Source: Lingula anatina
Taxonomy: Eukaryota; Brachiopoda; Lingulata; Lingulida; Lingulidae
DNA length: 64,000 bases
Assembly: GCF_001039355.2 (NCBI RefSeq)
Contig: NW_019775580.1
Span: forward strand, 911,735 to 975,734
Reading direction: 5' to 3'
Below the pieces are notes generated by a model. That model saw only the letters and a list, made by a program, of their open reading frames with translations, made no database searches and had not been told where the DNA came from. A program made the translations under genes and the position numbers. Below are positions 50,458 to 61,460 of the stretch, piece after piece; within the stretch, counting starts at the first letter, position 1; every line of letters begins with the position of its first letter.

Positions 50458-52060
50458 TTGTGTTTGAGACACAAAATATCGTTCTACGTAGATCGACCCT
50501 ACTTCGAGGGGACTCTCGCTGAATGCAATCAGATTGACAGGATCGATTTACGTAGAATGAAAATTTTATTGGGAATGAGCCGTAAGGGTTGAATGTTATC
50601 ACATTAAACGAATGAGAAGCTTCTTCGAGCAGCTACAGGGTGATTAACGTTTATGTGCGTTCGATCGCACTCAAAACGAAGCAAAAAAGCTTCCAGAAGA
50701 AGAACTTTATACGGCAATCGAAATGTGTCAAACGATCTTGCGTCGCGCGTGACTCCTCTTTCGAATATCTTGAAATCTGTCAAAAAACATACATGTATCA
50801 TCTGTGCCTAAGAGTTATAGCTCCAAAATTTCATCTGAACAGGAAAAAATCCGCCTACATACTCAAACTTTCAGTAAAATAAAACAGTTACCGGTTGTAT
50901 TTGATCCTGTTTACAATATATCCCAATAAATACTGTTTACTTAGTAGCAATGATACAATTAAATTGATTATCATTAACGTTGTTATCTGTATCAATTTCC
51001 ACTGAAATAACTCCCATTGCCATTATCGTTATTTATTGTTCGAAATAGCTGGGTTATGCCAGACATCAGTCTATGTTAGCTGCTACTGAATTGGAAGATA
51101 GGAGTCGTGAGCCGACCGTGCCTGAATGCTTGTTTTTGTTTTTACATATATATCTAAAGTAGCTGAAAATAAACTGATAATCACTATTTAAGTCGTATAA
51201 ACTGACAGTCATCATAAGCCATGAAACATCCGCTTTTTCTTTGCTTTCTGTTGCAGGTGTATTGCTGTCTTCGTGGCATCTATTGATTAGAAGACCAGAC
51301 CACCTTCATATGGTGTGCATTGCTTTGGAGCTGATAAAAGTAAGTTATGAATTAAAGTACATGAATAAGAAACTTAAGGTGAGACCCCCAAGGGCACCAG
51401 TGTCTGAGAGATTTGTCCATTCTAGTGAAGGTGGCGCAGTGTAGTGGCGTTCTTTTTAGCTAATTTTCTTTCTTTTTATTCATTAAGATAAGCAGTGCAA
51501 AGAGATGCAGACTTTTTCTATGTTCTTAGCGTTGAATACGATTTACATCATACGAATTAAACATAAAATATTTATATATTTTAAACAATATGTCACCCTG
51601 ATATATCATTATGATGGTAAGTGATTCATTCAAATTCTTTGAAGCATCACAAACTTTCCATTGTACACGGTGCTGTCCAGAGATTGCAGTAGGTGAGCGG
51701 GTGAGCCGTAATACTGCTACGCATTGTTTGCGAGAATGTATGGGTTGGGGATGGCGTGCTTCTGAATTTTGACACAATTACCAAATCCGGGAAGATTCTT
51801 TTTACGTGTCTGTCAGTATAAGAATTCGTTTCTATTTTAGATCATGTTATTATTATATAACGCACAGGCATTCCACATGTAAAAAATTATCGGTTGCGTT
51901 TGCTCTCAGATTCAGACCTCGATGTAGACCATGAATAACACTGGTTTTGGATTATTGAGTATTGAACCACTTGCCCCAAGCCGTGTGCAGTTGGCCACAT
52001 TTGCTGCGTATTGCCCTTTTCTGTGGATGAAACGAGGGCTCAAAGAAAAGGAAACGACTA

Positions 52061-52241
52061 CAGTGGCGGATTTAGGGGGGTGTCAGGCTCCCCCTTTGAT
52101 TTCTGAAAAAAATCACACAAAAAAGGTCCCCTCTTCGAATTAGAATTTCAACTAGCTGAATCATAGTTCTAAACAGAACCAAATAGCACCGTTCCCCCTC
52201 TAAAATACCAAAATTTTTCGGGGCCCCGAACCCCACGCCAA
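52061..52241 (-). mobile_element. MITE of the CAGTGGCGGAT family, truncated copy
   Basis: It begins CAGTGGCGGATTTAGGGG and continues in reverse orientation relative to the copies at 53.94 and 56.87 kb. Shared internal blocks are TTAGAATTTCAACTAGCTGA and GAACC near the far end. The opposite terminal repeat is missing; the sequence passes directly into a different foldback element at 52246. Confidence 0.75.
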
Positions 52242-52245
52242 ATAA

Positions 52246-52427
52246 ACTGGCACCAAATAATAAACGAAAATTTATATTATGGCACATGGGAGACTAACTT
52301 GTCACACTGAATGGTTAAGTTTAAATATCCTGAATATCAGTCACTGAGGAGTAGGCCTAATGATAAAGTGACTTGTTAGTCTCTCTTGTGCCATACTATA
52401 AATTTCCGTTTATTATTTAGTGTCAGT
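52246..52427. mobile_element. Foldback MITE, 60-bp inverted arms
   Basis: The left arm 52246-52305 starts ACTGGCACCAAATAATAAAC. The right arm 52368-52427 is its reverse complement with about seven mismatches in 60, ending ATTTAGTGTCAGT. The spacer is about 62 bp and there is no coding capacity. It abuts the truncated MITE on its left. Confidence 0.8.
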
Positions 52428-52755
52428 CGTTTTTTTCCTTTGAGCTATCGTTTGATCTATAGATACAGTATGCTAGTGTAAAATAAACTGGCATAAAAAG
52501 TTGAGGGTTACAGATGGGTATTTCGTAGTCTTAAAACTATTTTTGTTTCGATTAAGTTTTAGAGATGAACCTTCAAGACGACGGATATAAATAAAAAAAG
52601 TCTCCGGGTTACACGATATGTCTTTGACACATACAGCAGCAGTGTAATCCAGGTCGCATAGAAAAACGTGTACGAACACTGGCGGAGCCACAGCATTGCT
52701 TGGGGAGGGGGGGTTACAGGGGTGAATATAGTCCTCTGTAAACAGCATAATGATT

Positions 52756-53245
52756 TGTGACCATGCTACAGTGCAATGCCAATGAACAAAATTTGGAGCC
52801 TTTGTCACATTTTCAGAAAATTATGTAATTGAATATGCCTTCTTTGAAAGTTGGGGTAGGGGAGAGAAAACGCTTAGTATATCAAAACGGTAAAAAAAAT
52901 AACGGATTATATGTCATTAAGGAGGCGAGTGATAGGAAAATTTATGTCATAAGCAATGAATGCATGACAAGGGCAAGGGTCTTTGATAATGAGTCAAAGG
53001 TCACATGAGGTCATATTTTATGGATTTTTCATAAATTAAACAAATACTTGTTTTAAAAAGAATGTTTGTGTAAGAAATTGGTATTTATTGAATAATTGGT
53101 GACCATGCTACAGTGCAATGCTTGTGAGGAAAATTTGGAGCCACAAGTGTCTTATTTTAGAAATTTGTGTTTACTTATTAAATATGAACCTAACAGTGAA
53201 ACTACACCCCCTTTGAAAGTGGGGATAGGGGAGAGAAACTGCTCA
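52756..53245 (+). repeat. Diverged direct repeat, two units
   Basis: GTGACCATGCTACAGTGCAA occurs near 52757 and again near 53099. In both units it is followed by AAAATTTGGAGCC, and further on by TTTGAAAGT(T/G)GGG and AGGGGAGAGAAA. The spacing between the shared blocks differs, so this is an old duplication or two copies of one dispersed repeat. Confidence 0.75.
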
Positions 53246-53937
53246 CAATTGGACAGGAGAAGAAGAAACAGCAACACAATGAAAATATTAATGCAGCTTA
53301 AGGATAGGACTATTTATTTCTTGATAAAGACACCTGTAAACAAAGTCATGCCTCATTACAATTAGGTCAAAAGGTCAGCCGGTGTAAAAAAAAAAGCAAA
53401 AATTTAAGCTTTTTAATAAATATGAACTTAAACAATATTAAAAGAGAACATTTTATATCATATAAATATTTTTTTGGCTATAATTTAATGTTTTGTGACT
53501 ATTTAAGAGTAGCTCATTGTGTCCGAGGTCCTTTCTTTAATTTTTATATCTTTTTAATTTGCTTATGACTTCAATTCAAGTAAACACACAAACTTTCTGT
53601 TATATGGAGTCATTTAATTTGGAAGAAATAAGGTAAATCACTTTTGTACCATATCTAAAAGATATCCATCTATTTTTTCTCATATATACCACATATTACC
53701 ATGCATTCCTGGGTTAAGACTGGTAGGTCAAGGATCATCCACGCTCACTTTATGGCACTAAAATCTAAGCATTATATGTAAATTGCTAAGCGATTTAATG
53801 ATTTATATGTGATATTTTATATTTAAAAAGATATATTTGGTTTTAGTACTGACAGTTTTTGTAAAGCAAAAACAATTTTGAAATTTGTATGATTGAATAC
53901 AACACCCTGTATAAATAATATTTTGCTGTTCGACATC

Positions 53938-54173
53938 CAGGGGCGGATCCAGGATTATTTGAAGGGAGGGGGTCTGGAATGACAGGCTTCGGATGCAAAG
54001 CCGACCGTCGCCCCCTTCGACTGGGGTTCGGGGCCTACTCAAATTTTTGGTTTTGGTCTTTTGGAGAGCAAACAGTGCCCTTTGGTATGGTTTAGAACTA
54101 CGATTTAACTAGTCAAAATTCTAATTTTAAGAGGGNNNNNNNNNNNNNNNNNNCCCCTCTAAATCCGCTACTG
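53938..54173 (+). mobile_element. MITE of the CAGTGGCGGAT family, with gap
   Basis: The 5' end is CAGGGGCGGATCCAGGATTA and the 3' end CCTCTAAATCCGCTACTG. Internal blocks match the copy at 56.87 kb (GGTTTAGAACTACGATT, TAGTCAAAATTCTAA). An 18-N gap at 54136-54153 falls in the G/C-rich part near the 3' end. Homology to the other copy suggests the true insert is longer than 18 bases. Confidence 0.85.
54136..54153. other. Assembly gap (18 N)
   Basis: Eighteen N within the homopolymer-rich 3' part of a MITE copy. Confidence 0.95.
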
Positions 54174-56870
54174 TATCTACGCTTGTACTTTTTTATCACA
54201 GATACAAGCAAAGCAAGAAGTTTCTGGCAGTGAATCGTGAACTGCTGCTGCTGCCACTCCGACATAAAGTAGATGCAAATATATATCGGCACATGAATAA
54301 ATAAGATATCAGACAACTTTCATAGAAAATATTCTGAACTTTAATTAAATCTGGAGATTCTTTTATCAATTATCATTTCGAATTTACATGTACGTTATTT
54401 CTCGGCACGTTCGTCTTCATCACCATTATACTTCCGTGGCAGTCCATAGCGCCAAGTTCAAACAGTTTCAAAACCGTAAATAGAAGTCCTTACGTAGGAA
54501 ACATCGTGCTAGAGAACAGGTTTACTTAAGGCATTTTCGTTAGCGGTATTGTCACTAATTCAGAGAATCACGAACAAATCTATCTATAACAAAGCAATTG
54601 TTAGGCCTACATGAACATCACAAATTTTACTTTTCAGAATTAATACCAGAAAAAATAATGATAAATAATGATTTAAAACCAATACGACTAAAAATTAATT
54701 ATAATTAATTTTTTGAATGATATCGGTACTTTGTCTAGACATGGCAAGACTACGTGAAAACGACATACACTAATGCGCACGCGATCAAAAATATCAAGAT
54801 CAGATGAAAATTATAATAAAGTACGGAATGTGCAGACCAGCACACTCAACAATTGTGGGCTTGGATACAAAACTGATCCTCCCGGTTGCCAACGTTCTCA
54901 ATTCAGATCTATCATTTAAAATGAAATATTTTATTGTACAAAATATAATATAGACTTCGGTCGAATAATCTAGCTATGTGCAATACATAGTATGCTACAG
55001 AATAATCAAAATAGAAAAATCAAGACTTCTTGGACAAGAACAGTCACAAAAGAATTCACCCCCACCCCCACCCCCCACCAATACGCCCCCTTTCTAGTAT
55101 TGATACCAGCGTGTGTAGGAGTGTGAAAGCTATGTGAAAGTAGGTCAAAAGTTCACGGATAGGATATGCCATGTAAGGATTGTTAGGGGAGATAGATTAC
55201 CTCTTTTTGCGTAATTATCATTCTGCCAATTTAGAGAAGAAATATCAGTATCTTTCATTGCACTTAGTAAAAATAAATTCTAATAAGTCAGTTTTCTATC
55301 CTTTGTCACGTAATTCGTCAGATGTAATTAAATTCAAGAAATTCCTAGAAAACCTTTACCCCCTCTTGTGAATGCAATGTGTCGCCTGCAGAGCATCAGC
55401 GTCTGCCACCACGCTGGATGATTCTCGCTTCCCGGGAGCTGAACAGTTAACGCGGTCTGAATTTTTTTAAGGGAGAGTCAGATGAAATAGAGAGGGACCG
55501 TAGCTTTTATAAAGTTCTACATGGTGAAGCTGGAGATGAGGGCTAGTTTTACTTTCTTTTTAATAGTTTGCAATATACTCTGACTCTTAGTAAACCTATG
55601 TAACCAAAATATTTTGCTGGCATCTTGATACATTTTCCATTTCTGTCTCCCCTATAAATCGGTCCACACTAAAAAATCAATAATCGTATGGCAATTTTAT
55701 ACGGCAATTGACCTACTTTTATACCCATGCAGCTATCGACGAGTTTTATGGCTGTGGAGTGAAAACGTGATACACGTCTGTGATGTAAAAGTTATTTCTA
55801 ATTACATTACTTACAAACAATGCATGTGGATCAAAGGTGTCCCGATTTGTGAGCAAATGAGGTCATTACTTTTTGAAAATAACGAAAAAATTGGAGAAAA
55901 GCCAAAATCAGAAAAAAATGCATTTTTTTCTCTTATATGCAAATTATGTTCCTTGAAGTAATATATGACTGGCCGGAAGTGATGTTCATATCAGAGATTT
56001 GTAACGATGATGATCTTGATGGCCTTGATGTTTTTAATGGTGATTCAAAAAACCTTATCAAAGTTTTCAGTTGTCATCTGGTGAGAAAGAAATTTTCTGC
56101 ACTAACACAATCAGTTACGAGTGAAAAATAATTAGTAAACGCGCCTCAGAGTTGCACTGCTGACGTTACGGCTTTTGGGTGAAAATCGCACGCAATATTT
56201 GATTATAATTATGATATGTAGGTAAAGAAAATGCGTGTCTAATATTTCCAAGTGAGTGAAAATGAATATTGGCAACCCATTAAAATTTTGACTGCATTTC
56301 TATTTATTTGTGTTCAACAAGGCTGAATTTAATTAGAATGTTTTTTAAGCGAATTTTAAGGAGAAAGCCGAGAGAGAAAATAATAACCGTAACAGTTAAA
56401 ATATTCAGATGTAAAAAAAAAAAGATTTCAGATTTGTGTAAGGCTTTCACTTTTAAGATAATGATTTTCTATATATGTTTGAATGATGATAAGCTTAAAA
56501 CATTTTCCTGTAAAGCTCTCTTTAAGAAGAACGGAAGGGAAAAGTCTTCACAGTGTCTTATTTCATGTAAAAGTTTCATATGCATAGCTGACTAAATAAA
56601 CATTATGTTAATTCTAAGTCACCGCTGTAATCATATCTACTTCGAGAATACCCCTCTCATGTTGGAAGTGGGTGTGATTGCTTATTTCCTTTCATAGCCA
56701 AAATCGAATTTTCCAAGTGAAGCAACCCATCGTGGTATATTTAACCTGGGGCTGATCACTTGACATGTCGAATTCCAGATTGATATTCTAAGCTACATTT
56801 CCAGACGTGACCGCCACCGCCATGCCATCCCCAGGTATATCCAATGCCATCTTCACCCCAGCATAGAGTG
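54174..56870. other. No recognisable gene
   Basis: Short AT-rich open frames at 55180-55371, 55767-55961, 55937-56131 and 56308-56595 have no domain I recognise and no convincing splice context. They are treated as non-coding. Confidence 0.5.
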
Positions 56871-56874
56871 CGCA

Positions 56875-57136
56875 GGGGCGGATCCAGGATTATTTGATGG
56901 GGGGTCCGTGGATGCGGAGCGCCCCCCCCCCCCCCCACACACACACACACTTGGCATGGGGTTTAGGGCCCGCTGAAGGGCCCGCTGAATTTTGGTATTT
57001 TAGAGGGCGAACGGTGCCATTTGGTACGGTTGAGAACTATGATTCAGCTAGTCAAAATTCTAACTTGAAGAGGGGACCAGAAGTCGAAGGGGGGGGTCGG
57101 GAGCTCCCTGACCCCCTGCCTCTAAATCCGCCACTG
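56875..57136 (+). mobile_element. MITE of the CAGTGGCGGAT family, complete copy
   Basis: It runs from CAGGGGCGGATCCAGGATTA to CTCTAAATCCGCCACTG and contains a long C run, (CA)n and a G-rich 3' segment. The termini form an imperfect inverted repeat, CAGNGGCGGATNNAG. No clear target-site duplication could be fixed. Another MITE begins about 20 bp downstream. Confidence 0.85.
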
Positions 57137-57152
57137 AACATCAGCCAATATC

Positions 57153-57385
57153 TTAGAGACCATTCCCACAGATATCTAGATCGATCTATCCCCCTGGGGA
57201 GTCTCACTAGATTGCTGTCAGCTTAACCGGCTTAAATGTCTGTCCCGCCTATTAAAAGCTGTTCGAGGGTAATTAACTTTTGTGCGCGCTCGGCTCCCGG
57301 AAGCTGACAGCAATTTAGCGTGAACCCCCAGGGAGTTAGGTCGATCCAGATGGATCGATCTAAATCTGTGGGAACCCAGTCTTAG
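57153..57385. mobile_element. Foldback MITE with GATCGATC ends
   Basis: The left arm contains CATTCCCACAGATATCTAGA, GATCGATC and CCCCCTGGGGAGTC. The right arm carries the imperfect reverse complement (CCCCCAGGGAGTTAGGTCGA, GGATCGATCTAAATCTGTGG). An inner pair, GATTGCTGTCAGCTT and AAGCTGACAGCAAT, strengthens the fold. It is about 230 bp and similar in design to the element at 23.84 kb. Confidence 0.8.
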
Positions 57386-57889
57386 GTCCAGCAGTTTAAA
57401 GTATTTGACAATTCATTTTTCCTTTAAAGCAAAATGTAAAAATTGAAAGAACATTGATTTTTAAAAATACTAATGCATGTTAATAATAAATTATGTACAT
57501 GTAAGTCACTGTGTGGGTGAAAGCATCTCTTAATAACCATTAAAGTTGCATACTGCTAAGTAGCTTGGTTTCCACATTTTCTTTCCACCTTATACATGTG
57601 CCTTAATTGGCAGATTTTAAATATCAAAACTTGTGTTACAGAATACACAGTGATGAATAAAATATTTTTATCAAACAGATGGATAACATAACTGGTAGCT
57701 AAATTAAAATGTTTAACCAAATAATTGATAAATTTGACAAAATACATTAAAAGATTCAACATAATATTGCCTTAAATCAAACTAGACTGTCACGGGTAAG
57801 AACGTGGTTGCATTAGTCTACTTAAATCTTTAGGCCTTTTTAGTCTATTTTTTCTCCTTTTTTTGTAATGGACAAAGGTTGAATCGACT

Positions 57890-57890
<1 letters not shown>

Positions 57891-57934
<44 letters not shown>

Positions 57935-57967
57935 TGTGTGTGTGTGCGTGTGTGTGCGTGTGTGGGT
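57891..57967 (+). repeat. (TG)n microsatellite with G-rich 3' flank
   Basis: TG repeats run into GGGTGGGGG, CTGA, GGGGTGGGGGG (57964-57987), a possible G-quadruplex. Confidence 0.9.
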
Positions 57968-57989
57968 GGGGGCTGAGGGGTGGGGGGTA

Positions 57990-60497
57990 GGTCCTCAGTT
58001 CCTTGGTCCACTTGATTAGCTTATGCTGTACATGGAAGAATCCAGTATATCATAGAGTAGGGTGCTTGCTGATGATGTTCTGATATTTAAGCCTGAAAGT
58101 CACTGTATATTTTAAGCTTAATGATTTTTCATGCACAAATGGTCCCTATAGCTGCAATGACTTATGGAAGTTAAGTACATGATTATCTGAAATAAGACTT
58201 TTGAGGCTCCAAATCTTGTTCATAAGCTTTGCAGTGTAGCATGGATCGTTGATCATTTGTACATGTAATACATAACCTCAAAATGACGTTCGTTGTTTGC
58301 ATATGTGCTAATTTCTCATTTCACCCGTTGTACGTCATTCCCAATAAGTATCAACTTAACACGTAACGCCTTAGAACCTGTTCCTGGCCATCCTACAGGA
58401 CCCTGTGTTGAATAATTAATGTGTTTGATTCATAAATGCAGGACGCCCTAGACGCCCGAGATAGTAGTAGTAGCTGAAGGATTACTGTAAACATATATAT
58501 GAAATCAATAAATGTTATTTTTGATTGAACCATGTCTAAGTAAAACCAGACCAAATCTTGAGGTCAAATTTGAAGCACTTTCATGAAACGATTTTACTTA
58601 TACATAATTCAATTATACATAACACTTATTATTACTTATCTATTAAACAAAGAAAGACCCTTCAGCCTTAATGATCGATATATAAATCATAATCATATCT
58701 TACTTAGATTCCCTAATAAAACCCTAACCCTTTTTGCAATTGAACTGAATCCCTGTGCAGTAGACCTATACTTGTATCGATTATAACTCACCAACTGTTC
58801 TACGAAAACTCTCCAAACCCCATTTAGTACTTGTAATACTAAGAAAATTTACCAAACATGTATCTACAAAGCATTCTAGACTAAAATTCTTTGAAAATTT
58901 AAATAACATTATTGGTTTATTGTTCTGAAAATGGCAATTGAACTACTTGTAGCCCCCCCCCCCCTACATTACACACTCAAACCCTATATAATGGTAAAGG
59001 TGCATGTCACATGCTGATCTATCAGACAATAAAATTGAACGAATTTGAAGTTGTATTCAATTATTTTAACACATAAACCTATAAGACTAATGAAGGTAAC
59101 AGGTCTATGATATAAGAAAGGCAAAAAATTAAAAATAAATGAAATACGATGAATAAATCTATCAACAGTGTCGTTTTGCCTTCGGACAAAGGTATTCAAT
59201 ATGGTTTGCTAAAGATGGAACCCTTAATTTTGGTAGATGTTTTTCTTAGTTGATTTTGCTTTTGTTGTAGGTTTGTCTGACCGTGTAAAGTTTATTCATT
59301 TATGTTTTCATTGTATACCTCTGCTCCGAGGTTTAATTGCTAGGCCCCGCTAGGCCCCTGCGGAGGCGGGGAGACCATCAGGCATCAGTGGCATCGCTTT
59401 TGAACTATATTTAATCGGCAGATCAGTAATTACTCGGATCATCCATTCTGAATGGGGCCTGTGTTAATGGTTTATACTTAGCTCACTTGTAAAACTACAG
59501 TATTATATCGTCGGCATTGTATTTTGCACTGTTGTCTGCAATGAGCTTCGATTCTACATTTTTTGTCTGGAATGAATATCGGTGTGAAAATAATGCAGTA
59601 AAATGCATTGAAATATTTTTCCTATAATTATGATGAACGAATTAATAACATGTCAAAGACAGGCTACATGAATAAAAGCGAAGCCAGTCAAGCACGCGCA
59701 CACACAGATACAGATAAGGAGCAAGTTGACAAGCAAACTTGCTACCACCTTCACCTGAGCTGAATATAATAGGATGAGGAGGTCAGTGGAATGCTTAAAT
59801 TTTGACTTAGACCCATTCCCACAGATTTTAGATCGAGCCAGCAATGTAAAAGGGGGTTCTTTTCCTGAAAAAGTGGACCTTTTTTCGCGAAACGTAACCT
59901 TTGTGTTTTTTTAATCGTTTTTCGAAGTTTTCATCGAAGAATAACAAAGGCGCTGTTAGTCATTTAAGCATATTTAATTTGCTGAAAAGTTTTGACACTC
60001 CCTAAAGTAAAGTGTAAGAAGAATAAAAATATCACAGCAACATGGGTAATATGTAGTATCATCTAATGTATAAAATTGAAATTGCACAATGAATCAATAC
60101 TGCCATCACACAAAATCATCTATGATTTAAAGTAAAACAGCACCAAGCATACTGCACATATGATATCGATAATATAGACTTGTGCACCATTGTGAAAAAA
60201 ACTTGTTGAGACTCATAAAAATGCTCCATTTTTATAACAGCAATTTACACCAAAAATTAGACAACATTAATTTGCACCAAATTATACACCATTCATAAAA
60301 TGCACCAATCATTACTCTTTCCTGAAGCTGAACATGTAACAAAAGCGAGCAAGGTTTAAGTGATCTTAGCACTCATCATCTATAAACAAGTTTTTAACTG
60401 CACATTACTAATACACAACTGAAGTAGCAAATGCATATACTGCATATCTATAAACTTGCAAAAATGAACATATATACTCATTATGTTCCAAAATATT
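57990..60497. other. No recognisable gene
   Basis: AT-rich sequence with short frames. It contains a C run near 58952-58965, a 10-bp tandem GCTAGGCCCC pair at 59339-59358 and a solo MITE end at 59.8 kb. Confidence 0.6.
59807..59837 (+). mobile_element. Solo end of the GATCGATC foldback MITE family
   Basis: ACCCATTCCCACAGATTTTA followed by GATCGA matches the terminus of the element at 57153-57385. No partner arm is found nearby. Confidence 0.55.
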
Positions 60498-61460
60498 TTA
60501 AAGTTTTACAAGGAAGTCTAAATCCATCCTTCGTGGGTGCTTTCTAGCAAAATATCCACTACCAGTTCTAAACCAATGTCCATGTTGTAATGAAAGGTTG
60601 CTCAACCTCACCTTACTCATGGAAGCCTTACTCATGTAAATGTTCAGCCTACGAAGAGCACTGGCGCTGCGTTCACACTCAAAAGAGATTGGGGTACACA
60701 TCAGGATCACACTTTTTATGGCAAGTGCTAGGATATTGGGTCTCTCCCTTTCTGGCACTTTGTCAAATCTGAAATACGCAAATCATTCCACTTTCTAAAA
60801 CAATCTAAGAGTACCGTGGCACCAGTGTTCTTTTCATTCATATTAAAATAAAACCATTTAGTTTGCAGAATTCATTTAATATATCCCTGATCTTAATTAC
60901 CTGTTTTTCCATCTTCTTACTAGCTCTGGGAGAGGAGATCTTTCTCATAAGTAGTTACAATATCTTTGACATCCAGTTCTCACTCACAGATCACTGATGG
61001 CAGCAAGCCCAGGAGGGAAGAGGCTGTGTTTGACAAACCTTAGAAAGTTAAACAGTAAATATCAAATAAAGAAACACTAACTTATTATTGTGTGCTGACA
61101 ATATGTTTGGATGTTTATTTAATGTTTCTTGTCATATATTATAATAGCAATGAAATAATGTAACGCTGTGATAGAATATGGGTTTTACATGTTAATTTTT
61201 TTATGATGAACTTACCGAAAAATTTATCATTCAGATTGTTACTGATATGTTCCAAGAAAGGAATGGTGACATTAACTTTATAACGTTCAAACACAGTTTC
61301 TGCTGGAGCGTTGCCCATATGTTTCTGCCTCTTAGAAATTCTGGGGTTGCTTGGTTCAACACCGACCTTCTAGGCCATCCGCACTGCTTGGTTATATATC
61401 AACTGAAAAGACTCCGTGACCTTTTCTCTTTCCTTTAGTAAAACTCTGCACTTCTACAAC
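60498..61460 (-). pseudogene. hAT-like transposase relic with apparent introns
   Basis: Three exon-like blocks are read on the minus strand: 61460-61216, 61038-60901 and 60768-60498. The first encodes RISKRQKHMGN and ERYKVNVTIPFLEHIS and ends at FG|GTAAGT. The second encodes ELDVKDIVTTYEKDL and ends at CAG|GTAATT. The third encodes ERPNILALAIKS, FECERSASALRRL and VRLSNLSLQH, then a stop. This is the C-terminal order of hAT transposases and of hAT-derived proteins such as P52rIPK- or ZMYM1-like genes, where ERSFSALRRL marks the dimerisation domain. A TAG at 61370-61372 and a frameshift in the second block indicate decay. Upstream parts are not found. Confidence 0.75.

Larger units (their letters stand above)
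48431..52060. other. Intergenic, no recognisable gene
   Basis: The stretch contains the C23 run, a (GT)n(GA)n tract at 50372-50454 and short frames without recognised domains. Confidence 0.6.

Noticed and set aside
55180-56595. Series of AT-rich frames that could be exons of one gene
   Set aside because: Frames lack shared phase, recognisable domains and convincing splice sites.
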